Positions 32,058-41,543 of a DNA stretch of 64,000 nt are shown here, piece after piece. The notes below the pieces were generated by a model. The model worked only from the letters and a program-made list of their open reading frames with translations. It had not been told where the DNA came from and did no database searches. The DNA is from Alteribacter aurantiacus DSM 18675. Its GTDB lineage: Bacteria; Bacillota; Bacilli; Bacillales; Salisediminibacteriaceae. Position 1 is the stretch's first letter, and every line of letters starts with the position of its first letter. Position numbers and translations under genes: made by a program. The DNA lies in contig NZ_KE386943.1 in the NCBI RefSeq assembly GCF_000429705.1, positions 1 to 64,000 on the forward strand, in the 5' to 3' direction.

Positions 32058-33389
32058 CTACTTTTGCAGTGCTATTTCCTTATTCTCAACTACTGGTCGA
32101 CCAATCGAGTGATAGATTAACCCAGACTTCTCTGCATTTTCAAGGCTAAAGCAGTTTCTCCCATCAATCAAGATTGGCACTTTTAAGAGACTGCTGACTT
32201 TTTGTAGATCCATTTCAACAATTTCTTTCCAGTCGGTCAGTATCACACATGCATCTGCGTTATTAATCGTTTGGTATAAGTCTGTGCTGTAAGTGATACT
32301 CTCTCCAAAGAACTGCTTAGCAACACCGTTTGCAATAGGATCAAATGCTTCCACCTCAGCTTCATGCTTAACAAGCTCAGGAATGATCTCAAGTGAAGGA
32401 GCATCTCTCATATCATCCGTGTTAGGTTTAAAGGCAAGGCCTAGAACAGCAATACGCTTCCCTTTGAGACTCGGAAAAATACTTTTAAGCTTTGAAATTA
32501 CTTTGAGCTTCTGATTTTCATTTGTTTCAATGACTGCTTTAGCCAGCTTAAAATCATAACCGACTTGTTGTGCTATGTGTACAAGAGCTTTCGAATCTTT
32601 TGGGAAACAAGAGCCTCCGTAACCAATTCCCGCTTGAAGGAATTGAGAACCAATGCGTCTATCATACCCCATACCTTCAGCTACTTTCGTAACATCCGCT
32701 CCTACACGCTCACATATGTTTGCAATATCGTTAATATAGGAGATTTTAGTAGCCAAGAATACATTAGAAGCATACTTAATCATTTCTGCCGTTTCTAAGT
32801 TCGTCTTTACAATCGTATCTGTAAACGGCTTGTGTAACGCTATAATGATATCTGCAGCAACCTCACTAGTGGCTCCTACAACTGCTCTTTCCATGTTCAT
32901 AGTGTCATACAAGGCAGAACCTTCTCTTAAGAATTCAGGATTCGATACTACGTCAAATGGTGTAATTCCATTGCTTCTGCTTGAAACAATTTCATGAACA
33001 AGCCTACCTGTCCCAACTGGTACAGTACTTTTATTGACAATGACTTTATATCCGTTAAGGTTTTCACCAATTGTCTGCGCGACGTTTTTAACAAAGGTTA
33101 GATCAGCCTCACCAGACTCTGCCATCGGTGTCCCAACACCGATATAAATAATTTCAGCGTCACGAATGGCTTGAGGAATGTCAGTTGTGAATGTAAGACG
33201 CTCTTCTGCTACATTTCGTTTCACGACTTCTTCAAGTCCAGGTTCATAAATCGGAATCTTACCATTGTTTAAATTATGAATTTTTGTTTCGTCAATATCA
33301 CAGCATACAACCTGGTTTCCTGTTTCAGCAAAACATGTTCCTGATACAAGCCCTACATAACCAGTACCCATTACTGCTATTTTTTTCAT
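32058..33389 (-). CDS. ugd: UDP-glucose 6-dehydrogenase
   Basis: A 443-residue NAD-dependent enzyme that oxidises UDP-glucose twice to UDP-glucuronate. It has the N-terminal Rossmann loop VMGTGYVGLVSG (about 5-16), YIGVGTP, TVPVGTG, a central helical domain, and the active-site Cys in GIGYGGSCFPKD (about 255-266). The C-terminal domain holds GLAFKPNTDDMRDAPS. AGGAGA precedes the ATG, ten nt after gtaB stops, and the transferase follows. It supplies the uronic acid of the predicted surface polymer, equivalent to B. subtilis TuaD. Confidence 0.96.
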   Translation of the reverse strand: MKKIAVMGTGYVGLVSGTCFAETGNQVVCCDIDETKIHNLNNGKIPIYEPGLEEVVKRNVAEERLTFTTDIPQAIRDAEIIYIGVGTPMAESGEADLTFVKNVAQTIGENLNGYKVIVNKSTVPVGTGRLVHEIVSSRSNGITPFDVVSNPEFLREGSALYDTMNMERAVVGATSEVAADIIIALHKPFTDTIVKTNLETAEMIKYASNVFLATKISYINDIANICERVGADVTKVAEGMGYDRRIGSQFLQAGIGYGGSCFPKDSKALVHIAQQVGYDFKLAKAVIETNENQKLKVISKLKSIFPSLKGKRIAVLGLAFKPNTDDMRDAPSLEIIPELVKHEAEVEAFDPIANGVAKQFFGESITYSTDLYQTINNADACVILTDWKEIVEMDLQKVSSLLKVPILIDGRNCFSLENAEKSGLIYHSIGRPVVENKEIALQK

Positions 33390-33399
33390 TAGTAATCTC

Positions 33400-34293
33400 C
33401 TAACCTTTCACTACGCTTAACTTAGTTTCGTAGACTTCTTTCAGATAATCAGCTACCTCTGTAGATAGATCTTCCCGCTGAAGTGCAAAATCAATCGTTG
33501 CTTTTATAAAACCAAATTTATCTCCAACATCATATCGAACGCCTTCAAAGTTGTAAGCCATAACTGCCTGGCTCTGATTCAATGTGTTTATAGCGTCTGT
33601 CAATTGAATTTCCCCACCGGATCCTGTTGGTAGGTTTTCAAGAATATCAAAGATCTCCGGACGCAGTACATAACGCCCCATAATGGCATAATTGGAAGGC
33701 GCATCTTCTATCGCCGGCTTCTCAACCAAGGTTTCAGCATGAATGACATTCGCTTCAATTTCTTGTCCTTTAGGCGCTACGATTCCATATTTGGATACAT
33801 CTTTGTCCGGCACTTCCTGAACCCCTACAACTGAAGAATGATAACGGTCATAAACGTCAATCAACTGTTCAAGGCACGGTGTTTCAGACTGTACGATATC
33901 ATCCCCTAGTAAAACGGCAAATGGTTCATTACCGATAAACTTACGAGCACACCAGATCGCATGCCCAAGTCCCATTGGCTCCTTCTGTCGAATATAATGA
34001 ATATTTGTCATGCTTGAGATTTCCTGCATTTGTTTTAAAAGAACTTGCTTATCTTTCTTTTCCAGCGTTTCTTCCAATTCAAATGATTTATCAAAATGGT
34101 CCTCAATCGCTCGTTTCCCGCGGCCTGTGACCACAATAATATCTTCTATTCCAGAAGCAATCGCTTCTTCAATAATATATTGTATGGTAGGTTTGTCTAC
34201 AATCGGCAGCATTTCTTTAGGCTGTGCTTTTGTAGCAGGCAGGAACCTCGTCCCTAGTCCTGCAGCAGGGATTATTGCTTTTTTTACTTGCAT
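33400..34293 (-). CDS. gtaB: UTP-glucose-1-phosphate uridylyltransferase
   Basis: A 297-residue enzyme making UDP-glucose from UTP and glucose-1-phosphate. It begins QVKKAIIPAAGLGTRFLPAT after Met, the nucleotide-binding loop, followed by KEMLPIVDKPTIQY and LGDDI (catalytic acidic region). The ATG at 34293 (AAGGGG ten bases upstream) matches the family start; longer frames add an unrelated leader. It is the first gene of gtaB-ugd-transferase-epimerase and feeds UDP-glucose straight to Ugd. A candidate ECF-sigma promoter lies at 34407-34432. Confidence 0.95.
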   Translation of the reverse strand: MQVKKAIIPAAGLGTRFLPATKAQPKEMLPIVDKPTIQYIIEEAIASGIEDIIVVTGRGKRAIEDHFDKSFELEETLEKKDKQVLLKQMQEISSMTNIHYIRQKEPMGLGHAIWCARKFIGNEPFAVLLGDDIVQSETPCLEQLIDVYDRYHSSVVGVQEVPDKDVSKYGIVAPKGQEIEANVIHAETLVEKPAIEDAPSNYAIMGRYVLRPEIFDILENLPTGSGGEIQLTDAINTLNQSQAVMAYNFEGVRYDVGDKFGFIKATIDFALQREDLSTEVADYLKEVYETKLSVVKG

Positions 34294-34406
34294 TGTTGTA
34301 TTTCCCCTTCCCTCTAACTCGTCCATGAAGGCTTCTAAACTCATATTATTTCCATCATCTCATTATAGTACGAAACCCAGTTCATATCTAGCATCTATAA
34401 GAAATT

Positions 34407-34432
34407 GTCGTTCTTAGGCGGAAAAAGTTACA
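34407..34432 (-). promoter_or_regulatory. Candidate ECF-sigma promoter of the gtaB operon
   Basis: On the minus strand TGTAAC (34432-34427), a 16-nt spacer and CGAC (34410-34407), a sigma-X-like pair. A TATAAT on the same strand (34367-34362) lacks a good -35 box. Leader length to gtaB would be about 110 nt. Confidence 0.4.
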
Positions 34433-34509
34433 AAATCAACAAAAAGACCGGTCAACTAGGATATATACCCTTTAACCAGCCTTCTAGTAAATATAAAATT
34501 AGAAAGTAT

Positions 34510-36156
34510 TTAAGAGCTAAACACCCTTTCAGAAACACTTATGACGACTCTTTTTGACTGTCCTGAATGTGATTTTAAGAAATGTATATATTTGTCCACT
34601 GAGGTTTTAGAACCTTGCACTACAATTTCAACTTTTTTTAATTCATTATTATATATGGCTTTCTTTACGGCACAACTTTCACCATCAAATGAGCTGCACA
34701 TTCTCAAATAGTTTTCTTTCTTTTCTTTATTTTCATTAAGCCCAGGGACTGAAACATAAATAGAAGCAATGATACTAGATGACTTTTCTTGTTTAGAAGA
34801 TCTTATAGTAAACGTGTTTTCCGCTTCCGTTGCATAAAATCCAGCTTTTCTCTTTGAATATAGCATATTTAGTAACCTTACATTATAATAAGCGTCCATG
34901 TTCCCAATTTCTTTTGCTAGCGAATCATCAGGATATTTATTATTCACTTCTATCAGCCATATATTCTTTTCATTATCTATTGATAAATCAAAGGCTAATT
35001 TTCCTATGTCTAGTCCTGTCAAGTCTAGTTTCTCAGACATAACTTTTGCGATTTTAACTAATCGGCTTTTGTATTCATTAACTTCCACTTTATTCATACC
35101 ATAAATATCTTTTAACACTTTGTCAGGGGACATAATTTCTCCACCACCCGCCGCACGGTTACTAACTATACTGTCATTATCACTAACTCTTGTTACAAAA
35201 ATTACATTTTTCCATTCACCATTTTGGTCTTTATCCATACCTATCCTAAAGTCCATTACTTTCGTACCAACTTTTATATCTACTGTTTTTTGTATAATAT
35301 ATTTCTTTGGGCTAAGGTGACTATCTAAAAAATCTGCAGTTTTAGAATAGTCATCAAACTTCCATTCGTAATTTAAGCCATCTTTTCTGGTTTTTATGAT
35401 AATGTTGTTACATTTTATTTGGACATTAAATATTCCAAGCCCTTTTTTACCGTCTGAGGGCTTTATATATACATTTTTTTTGACCTTTAAAAAACTGATG
35501 AGTTCTGGCATATTATCATACCTAATTGTCTCAGGGATGATTTTGGAACTCTCAGCAAATTGTTGCAGCCTACTTATCATTTCCCATTTGTCAATGGCTT
35601 TGTAATTGAATACTTTACTTCCATATATTGCACCAAGGTATTCCCTCCACCCTTTCGTTAAAGGGTTTCTTTTGAAGATTGATGCTGGTAGGGGTAAAGT
35701 TACGTCGTTCCATATTTCTATTTCAGGATTATACATAAATCCTTTTACCTTAAGCCCCTCTTTATTTATATCATCAGTAACAAACGCAAAGATAACTCCG
35801 TTAATTTTAGAATAGTTTGCGGAATAACTCCCCAACTCTTTCATTTTTTTAATCAAACTTGTTCTCTTATGACCCATGCAAACTCCAATAAATGGTCCAA
35901 TTTCAATTTCATTATTTTCAACTTTTAGGTGATAGCTACAATCCAAGGGGAGACTTAATTTTTTCAAAAGTTTTTTAGATATTAATACTTCATTTTCCTT
36001 CACTTGTTCATCTATAATTACAGTTGCTTCCGACACATTAAAACCAAACCTGATATTTGTATGTTTAAGGTATGGAATACCTAATTTGTGAGCGAGATGT
36101 TTGTTAATCATTAGGTTATAGTCTTCATCCATTAGTAAATCAATTTTATAATTCAT
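34510..36156 (-). CDS. YheC/YheD-family ATP-grasp protein
   Basis: A 548-residue ATP-grasp protein of the YheC/D type (spore-coat-associated family, function open, presumed carboxylate-amine or carboxylate-thiol ligase). The N-terminal ~190 residues are the YheC/D lead domain, ending GWREYLGAIYGSKVFNY. The ATP-grasp core (about 195-430) holds KNVYIKPSDGKKGLGIF (glycine-rich ATP loop), MDFRIGMDKD, and the metal-binding FDLSIDNEKNIWLIEVNNKYP. The last ~90 residues form an extra domain weakly like the acylphosphatase-like tails of the ligases at 40070-44872. AAGGAG precedes the ATG. AT-richer than its neighbours. It lies alone between the gtaB operon and the glucosaminidase. Confidence 0.82.
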   Translation of the reverse strand: MNYKIDLLMDEDYNLMINKHLAHKLGIPYLKHTNIRFGFNVSEATVIIDEQVKENEVLISKKLLKKLSLPLDCSYHLKVENNEIEIGPFIGVCMGHKRTSLIKKMKELGSYSANYSKINGVIFAFVTDDINKEGLKVKGFMYNPEIEIWNDVTLPLPASIFKRNPLTKGWREYLGAIYGSKVFNYKAIDKWEMISRLQQFAESSKIIPETIRYDNMPELISFLKVKKNVYIKPSDGKKGLGIFNVQIKCNNIIIKTRKDGLNYEWKFDDYSKTADFLDSHLSPKKYIIQKTVDIKVGTKVMDFRIGMDKDQNGEWKNVIFVTRVSDNDSIVSNRAAGGGEIMSPDKVLKDIYGMNKVEVNEYKSRLVKIAKVMSEKLDLTGLDIGKLAFDLSIDNEKNIWLIEVNNKYPDDSLAKEIGNMDAYYNVRLLNMLYSKRKAGFYATEAENTFTIRSSKQEKSSSIIASIYVSVPGLNENKEKKENYLRMCSSFDGESCAVKKAIYNNELKKVEIVVQGSKTSVDKYIHFLKSHSGQSKRVVISVSERVFSS

Positions 36157-36253
36157 ATATTCTCCTTAAATCTAGACTTGATTAGATTATACCTTATTTA
36201 AGTAGAAGCAAACTGATAAATCACTTTTTAGTTATATGGATTGTTTTACAGAT

Positions 36254-36288
36254 AAAAAAGGAAGCCTAACCTCGGCTTCCTTTTTTTT
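36254..36288. terminator. Terminator of the glucosaminidase gene
   Basis: AGGAAGCC (36259-36266) and GGCTTCCT (36274-36281) form an 8-bp stem with T-runs on both strands. The minus-strand stop codon at 36287 lies at its edge. Confidence 0.85.
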
Positions 36289-39200
36289 ATTTATATGTTA
36301 CAACATCAAATCTGTAGATGGGACGATCAAGCATGTCATAAATGTTCTTAATAGTATTAACTTGCTTAACTGCCCACCCCATGTCGGTCGCATACTGAGG
36401 TCCAACTGCATGAGAATTGAAATGATTCCACCGCATTTTATATAGAGTATTTTGTCCTCTTTCAAAGTAACTATTTGAAATAAAAGCTGCACCACCAATA
36501 ATAGCAGCCTCAGGCGTAAACCACCCTCGGTTATATGCTTCTATAGCTCCTAAACGATATGGATCAACATCGTGAGCCCCGATACCAAACATATTGTATG
36601 TTCGTTTTATATCAGTAAGGTCTCTGCGGTTGTTAGTAGTAACTAGCACGAGTTCACCATTTCTATTTTTGCCAACTTCAATACCGGTAGATAATTGAGA
36701 TGATCCATGACCAGACTCTAGCAAAGCGTGAGAAATTAAATAGACTTCATTAACACCATGTGTTTTTCCTGCATCAATAAACGATTGCCCTTTCCCATCA
36801 AGGATTCCTTTATCTGAGAGAACATTGTTAAGTTGGGCCGCAGATACTCCAGCACTATTATTTAACATTAAATGTTGGAAGATATCGTTTTGTTCCGGAT
36901 CAATATACTTTGAAAAATCTTCAACCTTGGCATTTCGCCATACAGCATTATAATTTACTTCGTACCAGACGTTACTACCATTTACCGAAGGCCCCGATAC
37001 TTCTTTAAGTACCACATACTCTGCTCCACTATTTACTTGCCCATAGATATGACTCGTGGTAGAAGAAGATTCCCTAACATTAACATTGTTTCCCTTTACA
37101 ACCGCTTTCTGTGTATGCCTGGCTAAACTGCTATGAACATAAAGTGTAAGATTATCATATGTAATCTCGTACCATGTTCTGCTATTAGAAACAGCATCAC
37201 CTGTAACTTCACGTAAAATTGTAAAAGTAGTTCCCTGTCCAACAGTAGAATGAATATTTCCGGAATTACTTAAATCTGGACTTGTTCTTAATCGAACACT
37301 ACTGGCAGTTGTGGCTCCTGTCTCTACCACGTCCACAACACTACTGTGTAGAAAAGCTGTGTGGTTACGGTATAAGTCTGTCTGAGGTGGTGGATTTAAC
37401 GTTAATTGTTTTTGAATTGCTTCATTCAGAGTAACGTTATATAGGGTATTGGTAATAAATTTATTTGTTTCAAAAAGTTCGGCTATTTTATTTAGCGTCA
37501 CTTCATCTCCAATACCGTTCACTCTCAAACCATTATTAGATTGAAACTCTCTTATTCTTGCTTCTGTTGTATTACCATAAAAAGCAGTTGGATTGGCAGA
37601 AATAGGATAGCCCAACCAAGCTAAATCTTCTTTTAATTTTATTACACTCTCGTGAGATTGCCCATTTCTAAGAGGTGACGACAACACTTCATTGAGTTTT
37701 GCCAGTGTGTTGCTGCCTGCACTTCCTGTAACTTCAAGACCATAGTATTGCTGAAACTCTCTTACTCTTGCTTCTGTTATGTCGCCATAAAGTGGTGTTG
37801 CATTGGCAGAAACACGGAACCCTACTGTTTCAAGATTTCTCTTAAGCTCTATTACATCCTGTCTATAAAGACCATTTTGCAAGGGCATCGAATTTAATTC
37901 TAAGATTTTTGCCATTGTTACACCGTCTGCAATACCGTTCACATTTAAATTGTTATCTAACTGGAAAGCCCTTACTGTTTCTTCTGTTTGAGCACCGTAC
38001 AAAGCAGTCGGGTTACTTGAGATATGATATCCCAGATTAGCCAAGTCTTCTTTTAAAGTAATTGTATCCTCATGACGTATGCCAACCCTGAATGGACTGG
38101 ATAGTATGGCATTCAACTTTGTTAGTGTTGGTTCATCCGCAACACCGGTTACATTCAGTCCGTAATACTGCTGAAATTCCCTTACTTTCGATTCGGTCGT
38201 ACTCCCGAATAATGGTGTAGGATTATTTGAGACTTTAAAGCCGACATCATCAAGTTGCACTTTTAATTGAATAACATCTTCTCGATATAAACCATTCTCC
38301 ATAGGTAGATTTAAGAGTTCATTTAGTTTAGCTAATGTGACAGAATCAGCAATACCATTTGCGACTAATTTGTTATCACTTTGAAATAACATGATTACTT
38401 CTTCTGTCTTTGTTCCATAGAGTGTAGTTGGATTCGTTGAGATGTTATACCCTAGGTAGGAAAGGTCTTCTTTTAGTTTAATAGTATCTTGGTGTCTAAA
38501 TCCTACTTGAAATGGACTGGATAATATTTCACTTATTTTAGAAGTCGTATTATCATCAGCAACTCCCGTGACATCTAAACCATAATACTGCTGAAACTCA
38601 CGAACTTTTGTTTCAGTGGCAGAACCGAATAATGGAGTAGGATTACTTGAGACTGTAAAACCAAGCTCATCTAACTGAACTTTAAGTTCAACAACATCAT
38701 TGCGGTATAAACCGTTCTGCATCGGCATATCCAATAGCTCTTTAAGCTTCCACAAAGTTATCTTGTCCGCTATTCCATTTTCCATCAAGTCAAAATCTCG
38801 TTGGAAGTTTTGCACCATGTGTGCAGTCTGTTGCCCATAGAAAGTGGTCGGGTTATTAGAAATGTGGTATCCCAAGTAAGATAAATCTGTCTTTAATTTT
38901 ATAACTTCTTCGTGATAATCACCACTTTTGAATGATTGATTAAGAACAGTTCGCACATTGTTCAGAGTGTCCTCATCAGCAAGTCCAGTAACCCTATAGT
39001 TATAGTAACCTTGGAACCTTTCAATAGCATTTGAAGTCAACTCATCCGCTTTTCCGGTTACGTGATTTAAATATCCTAATGCAACCAAGGCATCTTGAAT
39101 TTCTTTTATCTGATCATCTGCTTCACTTTCTACCACTTCTTTTAAAGTAGTTAAAGTACTCATCTCTGCACTTTCTGCAGTACCCTCGAGTTCCTCTTTC

Positions 39201-39700
39201 GAATCCACTAAAACATCGTCTACTCCATCTAGGTCATTCTCGATATTAGTTTCTTCAATATCTTCTTTTTCTTCTTTTATAACTTCGTTTTCTTGAACCT
39301 CACTGCTCATCTCTTCCATTTTCTCTGATGTTTCTAGCTCTGTTTTTACATCTTCTTGAACCTCATATTCGTCTTCTAATCTTGCAATTTCATTAATGGC
39401 TGAGTTTTTTTCCTCGTCCTCTGTGTTATCACTTTCTATTTCTTCACTTTCTTCCTGAGTATCTTCTGATACTTCTTCATCCAATCTAGCTGAAGGATCA
39501 TCGACGGCTTTTTCCTGATCATTTTCTGAATCTTCACCTTCGATTAATTCATTCACTTCATCTTCATATTCTTTTATTCCAGAAACGGATTCTGAATCTC
39601 CTGCTTGCTCACCATCTTCATTAGCATTTACTGTTCCGTTATTGCTAATAAATAAGATTAAGGTGAAAATAGCTACTAAAACATAGTTTTTTGAAACCAT
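36287..39700 (-). CDS. Giant secreted endo-beta-N-acetylglucosaminidase with eight peptidoglycan-binding repeats
   Basis: A 1137-residue wall hydrolase. After a signal peptide (VSKNYVLVAIFTLILFISNN, cleaved about NVNA) comes an extremely acidic low-complexity stretch of about 160 residues rich in Glu, Asp and Ser. Eight peptidoglycan-binding repeats of about 70 residues follow (about 190-745), then two SH3b domains (about 810-930) and a C-terminal glucosaminidase domain (about 960-1137) with LISHALLESGHGSSQLS (catalytic Glu) and YNMFGIGAHD. The binding repeats alternate between two types, a higher-order unit of about 140 residues. The ATG at 39700 follows AGGGAG. It is a single-gene unit between two polymer-synthesis gene groups. 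Confidence 0.9.
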   Translation of the reverse strand: MVSKNYVLVAIFTLILFISNNGTVNANEDGEQAGDSESVSGIKEYEDEVNELIEGEDSENDQEKAVDDPSARLDEEVSEDTQEESEEIESDNTEDEEKNSAINEIARLEDEYEVQEDVKTELETSEKMEEMSSEVQENEVIKEEKEDIEETNIENDLDGVDDVLVDSKEELEGTAESAEMSTLTTLKEVVESEADDQIKEIQDALVALGYLNHVTGKADELTSNAIERFQGYYNYRVTGLADEDTLNNVRTVLNQSFKSGDYHEEVIKLKTDLSYLGYHISNNPTTFYGQQTAHMVQNFQRDFDLMENGIADKITLWKLKELLDMPMQNGLYRNDVVELKVQLDELGFTVSSNPTPLFGSATETKVREFQQYYGLDVTGVADDNTTSKISEILSSPFQVGFRHQDTIKLKEDLSYLGYNISTNPTTLYGTKTEEVIMLFQSDNKLVANGIADSVTLAKLNELLNLPMENGLYREDVIQLKVQLDDVGFKVSNNPTPLFGSTTESKVREFQQYYGLNVTGVADEPTLTKLNAILSSPFRVGIRHEDTITLKEDLANLGYHISSNPTALYGAQTEETVRAFQLDNNLNVNGIADGVTMAKILELNSMPLQNGLYRQDVIELKRNLETVGFRVSANATPLYGDITEARVREFQQYYGLEVTGSAGSNTLAKLNEVLSSPLRNGQSHESVIKLKEDLAWLGYPISANPTAFYGNTTEARIREFQSNNGLRVNGIGDEVTLNKIAELFETNKFITNTLYNVTLNEAIQKQLTLNPPPQTDLYRNHTAFLHSSVVDVVETGATTASSVRLRTSPDLSNSGNIHSTVGQGTTFTILREVTGDAVSNSRTWYEITYDNLTLYVHSSLARHTQKAVVKGNNVNVRESSSTTSHIYGQVNSGAEYVVLKEVSGPSVNGSNVWYEVNYNAVWRNAKVEDFSKYIDPEQNDIFQHLMLNNSAGVSAAQLNNVLSDKGILDGKGQSFIDAGKTHGVNEVYLISHALLESGHGSSQLSTGIEVGKNRNGELVLVTTNNRRDLTDIKRTYNMFGIGAHDVDPYRLGAIEAYNRGWFTPEAAIIGGAAFISNSYFERGQNTLYKMRWNHFNSHAVGPQYATDMGWAVKQVNTIKNIYDMLDRPIYRFDVVTYK

Positions 39701-39996
39701 TCTAACTCTCCCTTCAACCCTACTATTTACGCCTGACAAAATACCTGATGGATGTCGAAAATCCTAAAAAAAAAGGTAGTTTTGCACTACAATGCGGTAT
39801 TCAACATTGATAATTATACTAAATATGTAGGATGAAGGAATATTTTATCAGAATTTGTGTTAAATAGTCCCGACTATTATCCCGATCACGAATAACCATA
39901 TCTCAGTTGCAGTCCGTTACCTTTTTAACGTGATTAAATGGGAAAGGAGCATGTAAGACTTTAAACAGATGAGCTTTTTCTCGTACATACAACCAT
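39701..39996. other. Gene-free gap upstream of the glucosaminidase
   Basis: No gene is visible. On the minus strand TATAAT (39818-39813) is a possible -10 box for the glucosaminidase gene; I find no matching -35 box. The DNA is A/T-rich with no clear repeat. Confidence 0.4.
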
Positions 39997-40038
39997 TAAT
40001 AAAAAAAGAGTAGCATTTGGGTAAGAAATGCTACTCTT
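39997..40038 (-). terminator. Terminator of the 11-gene polymer operon
   Basis: On the minus strand AAGAGTAGCATTT (40038-40026) pairs with AAATGCTACTCTT (40018-40006) over 13 bp, followed by TTTTTATTA. It closes the operon that starts at 57011. Confidence 0.85.
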
Positions 40039-40069
40039 AGACTGGGGATTTCCCCCCCGCACCCTCTAT

Positions 40070-41503
40070 TTAATTCAGTCCTTCAATTTTAAAGCCTTTC
40101 ATTACAGGGGTTGTTCTCTTTTTCTCTTCAATACTGGTAATATCATTTTTATGATGAATTCCCGACTTAATCTGTTGGCTCATTGCTGTAACAGAAGTAG
40201 CTGATCCGCATAGAATGACAGCAATCTTATTCTTATTCAGTACCTTGACATAGCCACTTAGTTTAAGCACAAGAGCTTTTTTTCTCAGTTTATTACAATA
40301 GATTCTGTTACCTACCTCTCCAGTTACAATAAACCTCTTTAATTCAATGTCATCAGTTGATAGTTTAGGGATGGCTATCTCTTTGGCAATTCCCTCTTGG
40401 AAGGCATTGTAAATACTGGAGTAGTCATAATAAATAAGGTCTGAATTTGCTCTTTTATTACCAATTGTTTCAGGAAAATAAAAGTCTATAATCTCTTTTG
40501 GAATATCTCTAGCCTTACCTTCCATAGGAAATAGGTGGGAGGTGATTCCGGGCATAGAATTTACTTCTATTACCACTCCTTTTCCTGATTCCGGATCGAC
40601 AATCATGTCAACCCCGCATTGAACGAGGTTCGGAATGGCAGCTGATGCGCGAACAGCAGCTTTTTTTATATCATCAGAAAGATCATCTGTAACATCAATC
40701 GCATCTCCTCCAGAGGAAATGTTATTTTTAGTTTTTAAGAACACCCTTTCTCCATCATAAGGCACGCCTTCCATATTATAGCCATAACTCTCTAAGAGAG
40801 TGTGTGTTTCACCATCAACTTTAATTGGTCGATTATACAAAGCAGGGATGTTGTTTCTGAATTTATTTTTATCGATTATTAACTGTTTAACACTTTTCTT
40901 GCCATCACCAGTCACATTTGCAGGAATCTTTTTGAATGCTCCTGCTACTTTTCCCCCAATAACATAGATACGGTAGTCGTCACCATGAGAAAACTCTTCT
41001 ACAATGAGTTTTGAAAACCCAAGACTCTTTACATATTTTAAATTGTGTATGAAATCCTCTTTTGTTTTTATATTAGCGATTACACCAACACCGCCTTTTC
41101 CATCTGTTGGCTTAATTACAAGAGGATATCCAAGAGTTTCGGCGAATTGAATGATCTCATCACTGGTTGTTCCTTCCTCAAAGGTTCTACCTTTAGGTAT
41201 TGGGACACCTTGTTCGGCAAGGCAAGCATATGTCAGATCTTTATTCATGCAAGTTTTGATTGCTTCAGCAGGAACTAAGTCCCCTCTTGCAAGTCCAAAA
41301 TGATGTTCCCTTTTAGGGGAACTTAGAATGTATCTGATAAGATACTTACCTTTGCTTTTATAATACTTGTTAACATAGGTTAACTTAAGCCCTCTTCTCC
41401 ATCCTTCCAGTGCAACGCTGTAGGAGCTGATAGCATGGCCAAATGCTTCAACAGGGACAGAGTCTTTTAGTTGAGGTAACCATTCGTCTCTGTAACTCTT
41501 CAT
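40070..41503 (-). CDS. Cyanophycin-synthetase-like ATP-grasp ligase with acylphosphatase-like tail
   Basis: A 477-residue cytoplasmic ATP-grasp enzyme; the family activates a carboxylate by phosphorylation and joins it to an amine. Residues 25-40 carry SVALEGWRRGLKL, shared with the next two genes. The ATP-grasp core (about 90-360) contains PLVIKPTDGKGGVGVIANI, VEEFSHGDDYRIYVI, IPANVTGDGKKSVKQLI, NISSGGDAIDVTDD and VVIEVNSMPG, the last two like CphA. The tail (about 385-450) has the acylphosphatase-like pattern VTGEVGN...LSGYVKVL, but the catalytic Arg and Asn are not conserved. The third of three paralogues and last gene of the operon; substrate unknown. Confidence 0.85.
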   Translation of the reverse strand: MKSYRDEWLPQLKDSVPVEAFGHAISSYSVALEGWRRGLKLTYVNKYYKSKGKYLIRYILSSPKREHHFGLARGDLVPAEAIKTCMNKDLTYACLAEQGVPIPKGRTFEEGTTSDEIIQFAETLGYPLVIKPTDGKGGVGVIANIKTKEDFIHNLKYVKSLGFSKLIVEEFSHGDDYRIYVIGGKVAGAFKKIPANVTGDGKKSVKQLIIDKNKFRNNIPALYNRPIKVDGETHTLLESYGYNMEGVPYDGERVFLKTKNNISSGGDAIDVTDDLSDDIKKAAVRASAAIPNLVQCGVDMIVDPESGKGVVIEVNSMPGITSHLFPMEGKARDIPKEIIDFYFPETIGNKRANSDLIYYDYSSIYNAFQEGIAKEIAIPKLSTDDIELKRFIVTGEVGNRIYCNKLRKKALVLKLSGYVKVLNKNKIAVILCGSATSVTAMSQQIKSGIHHKNDITSIEEKKRTTPVMKGFKIEGLN

Positions 41504-41543
41504 TTAATCATCCTTATAATAATGTTTATTTCACTGAATCAGG

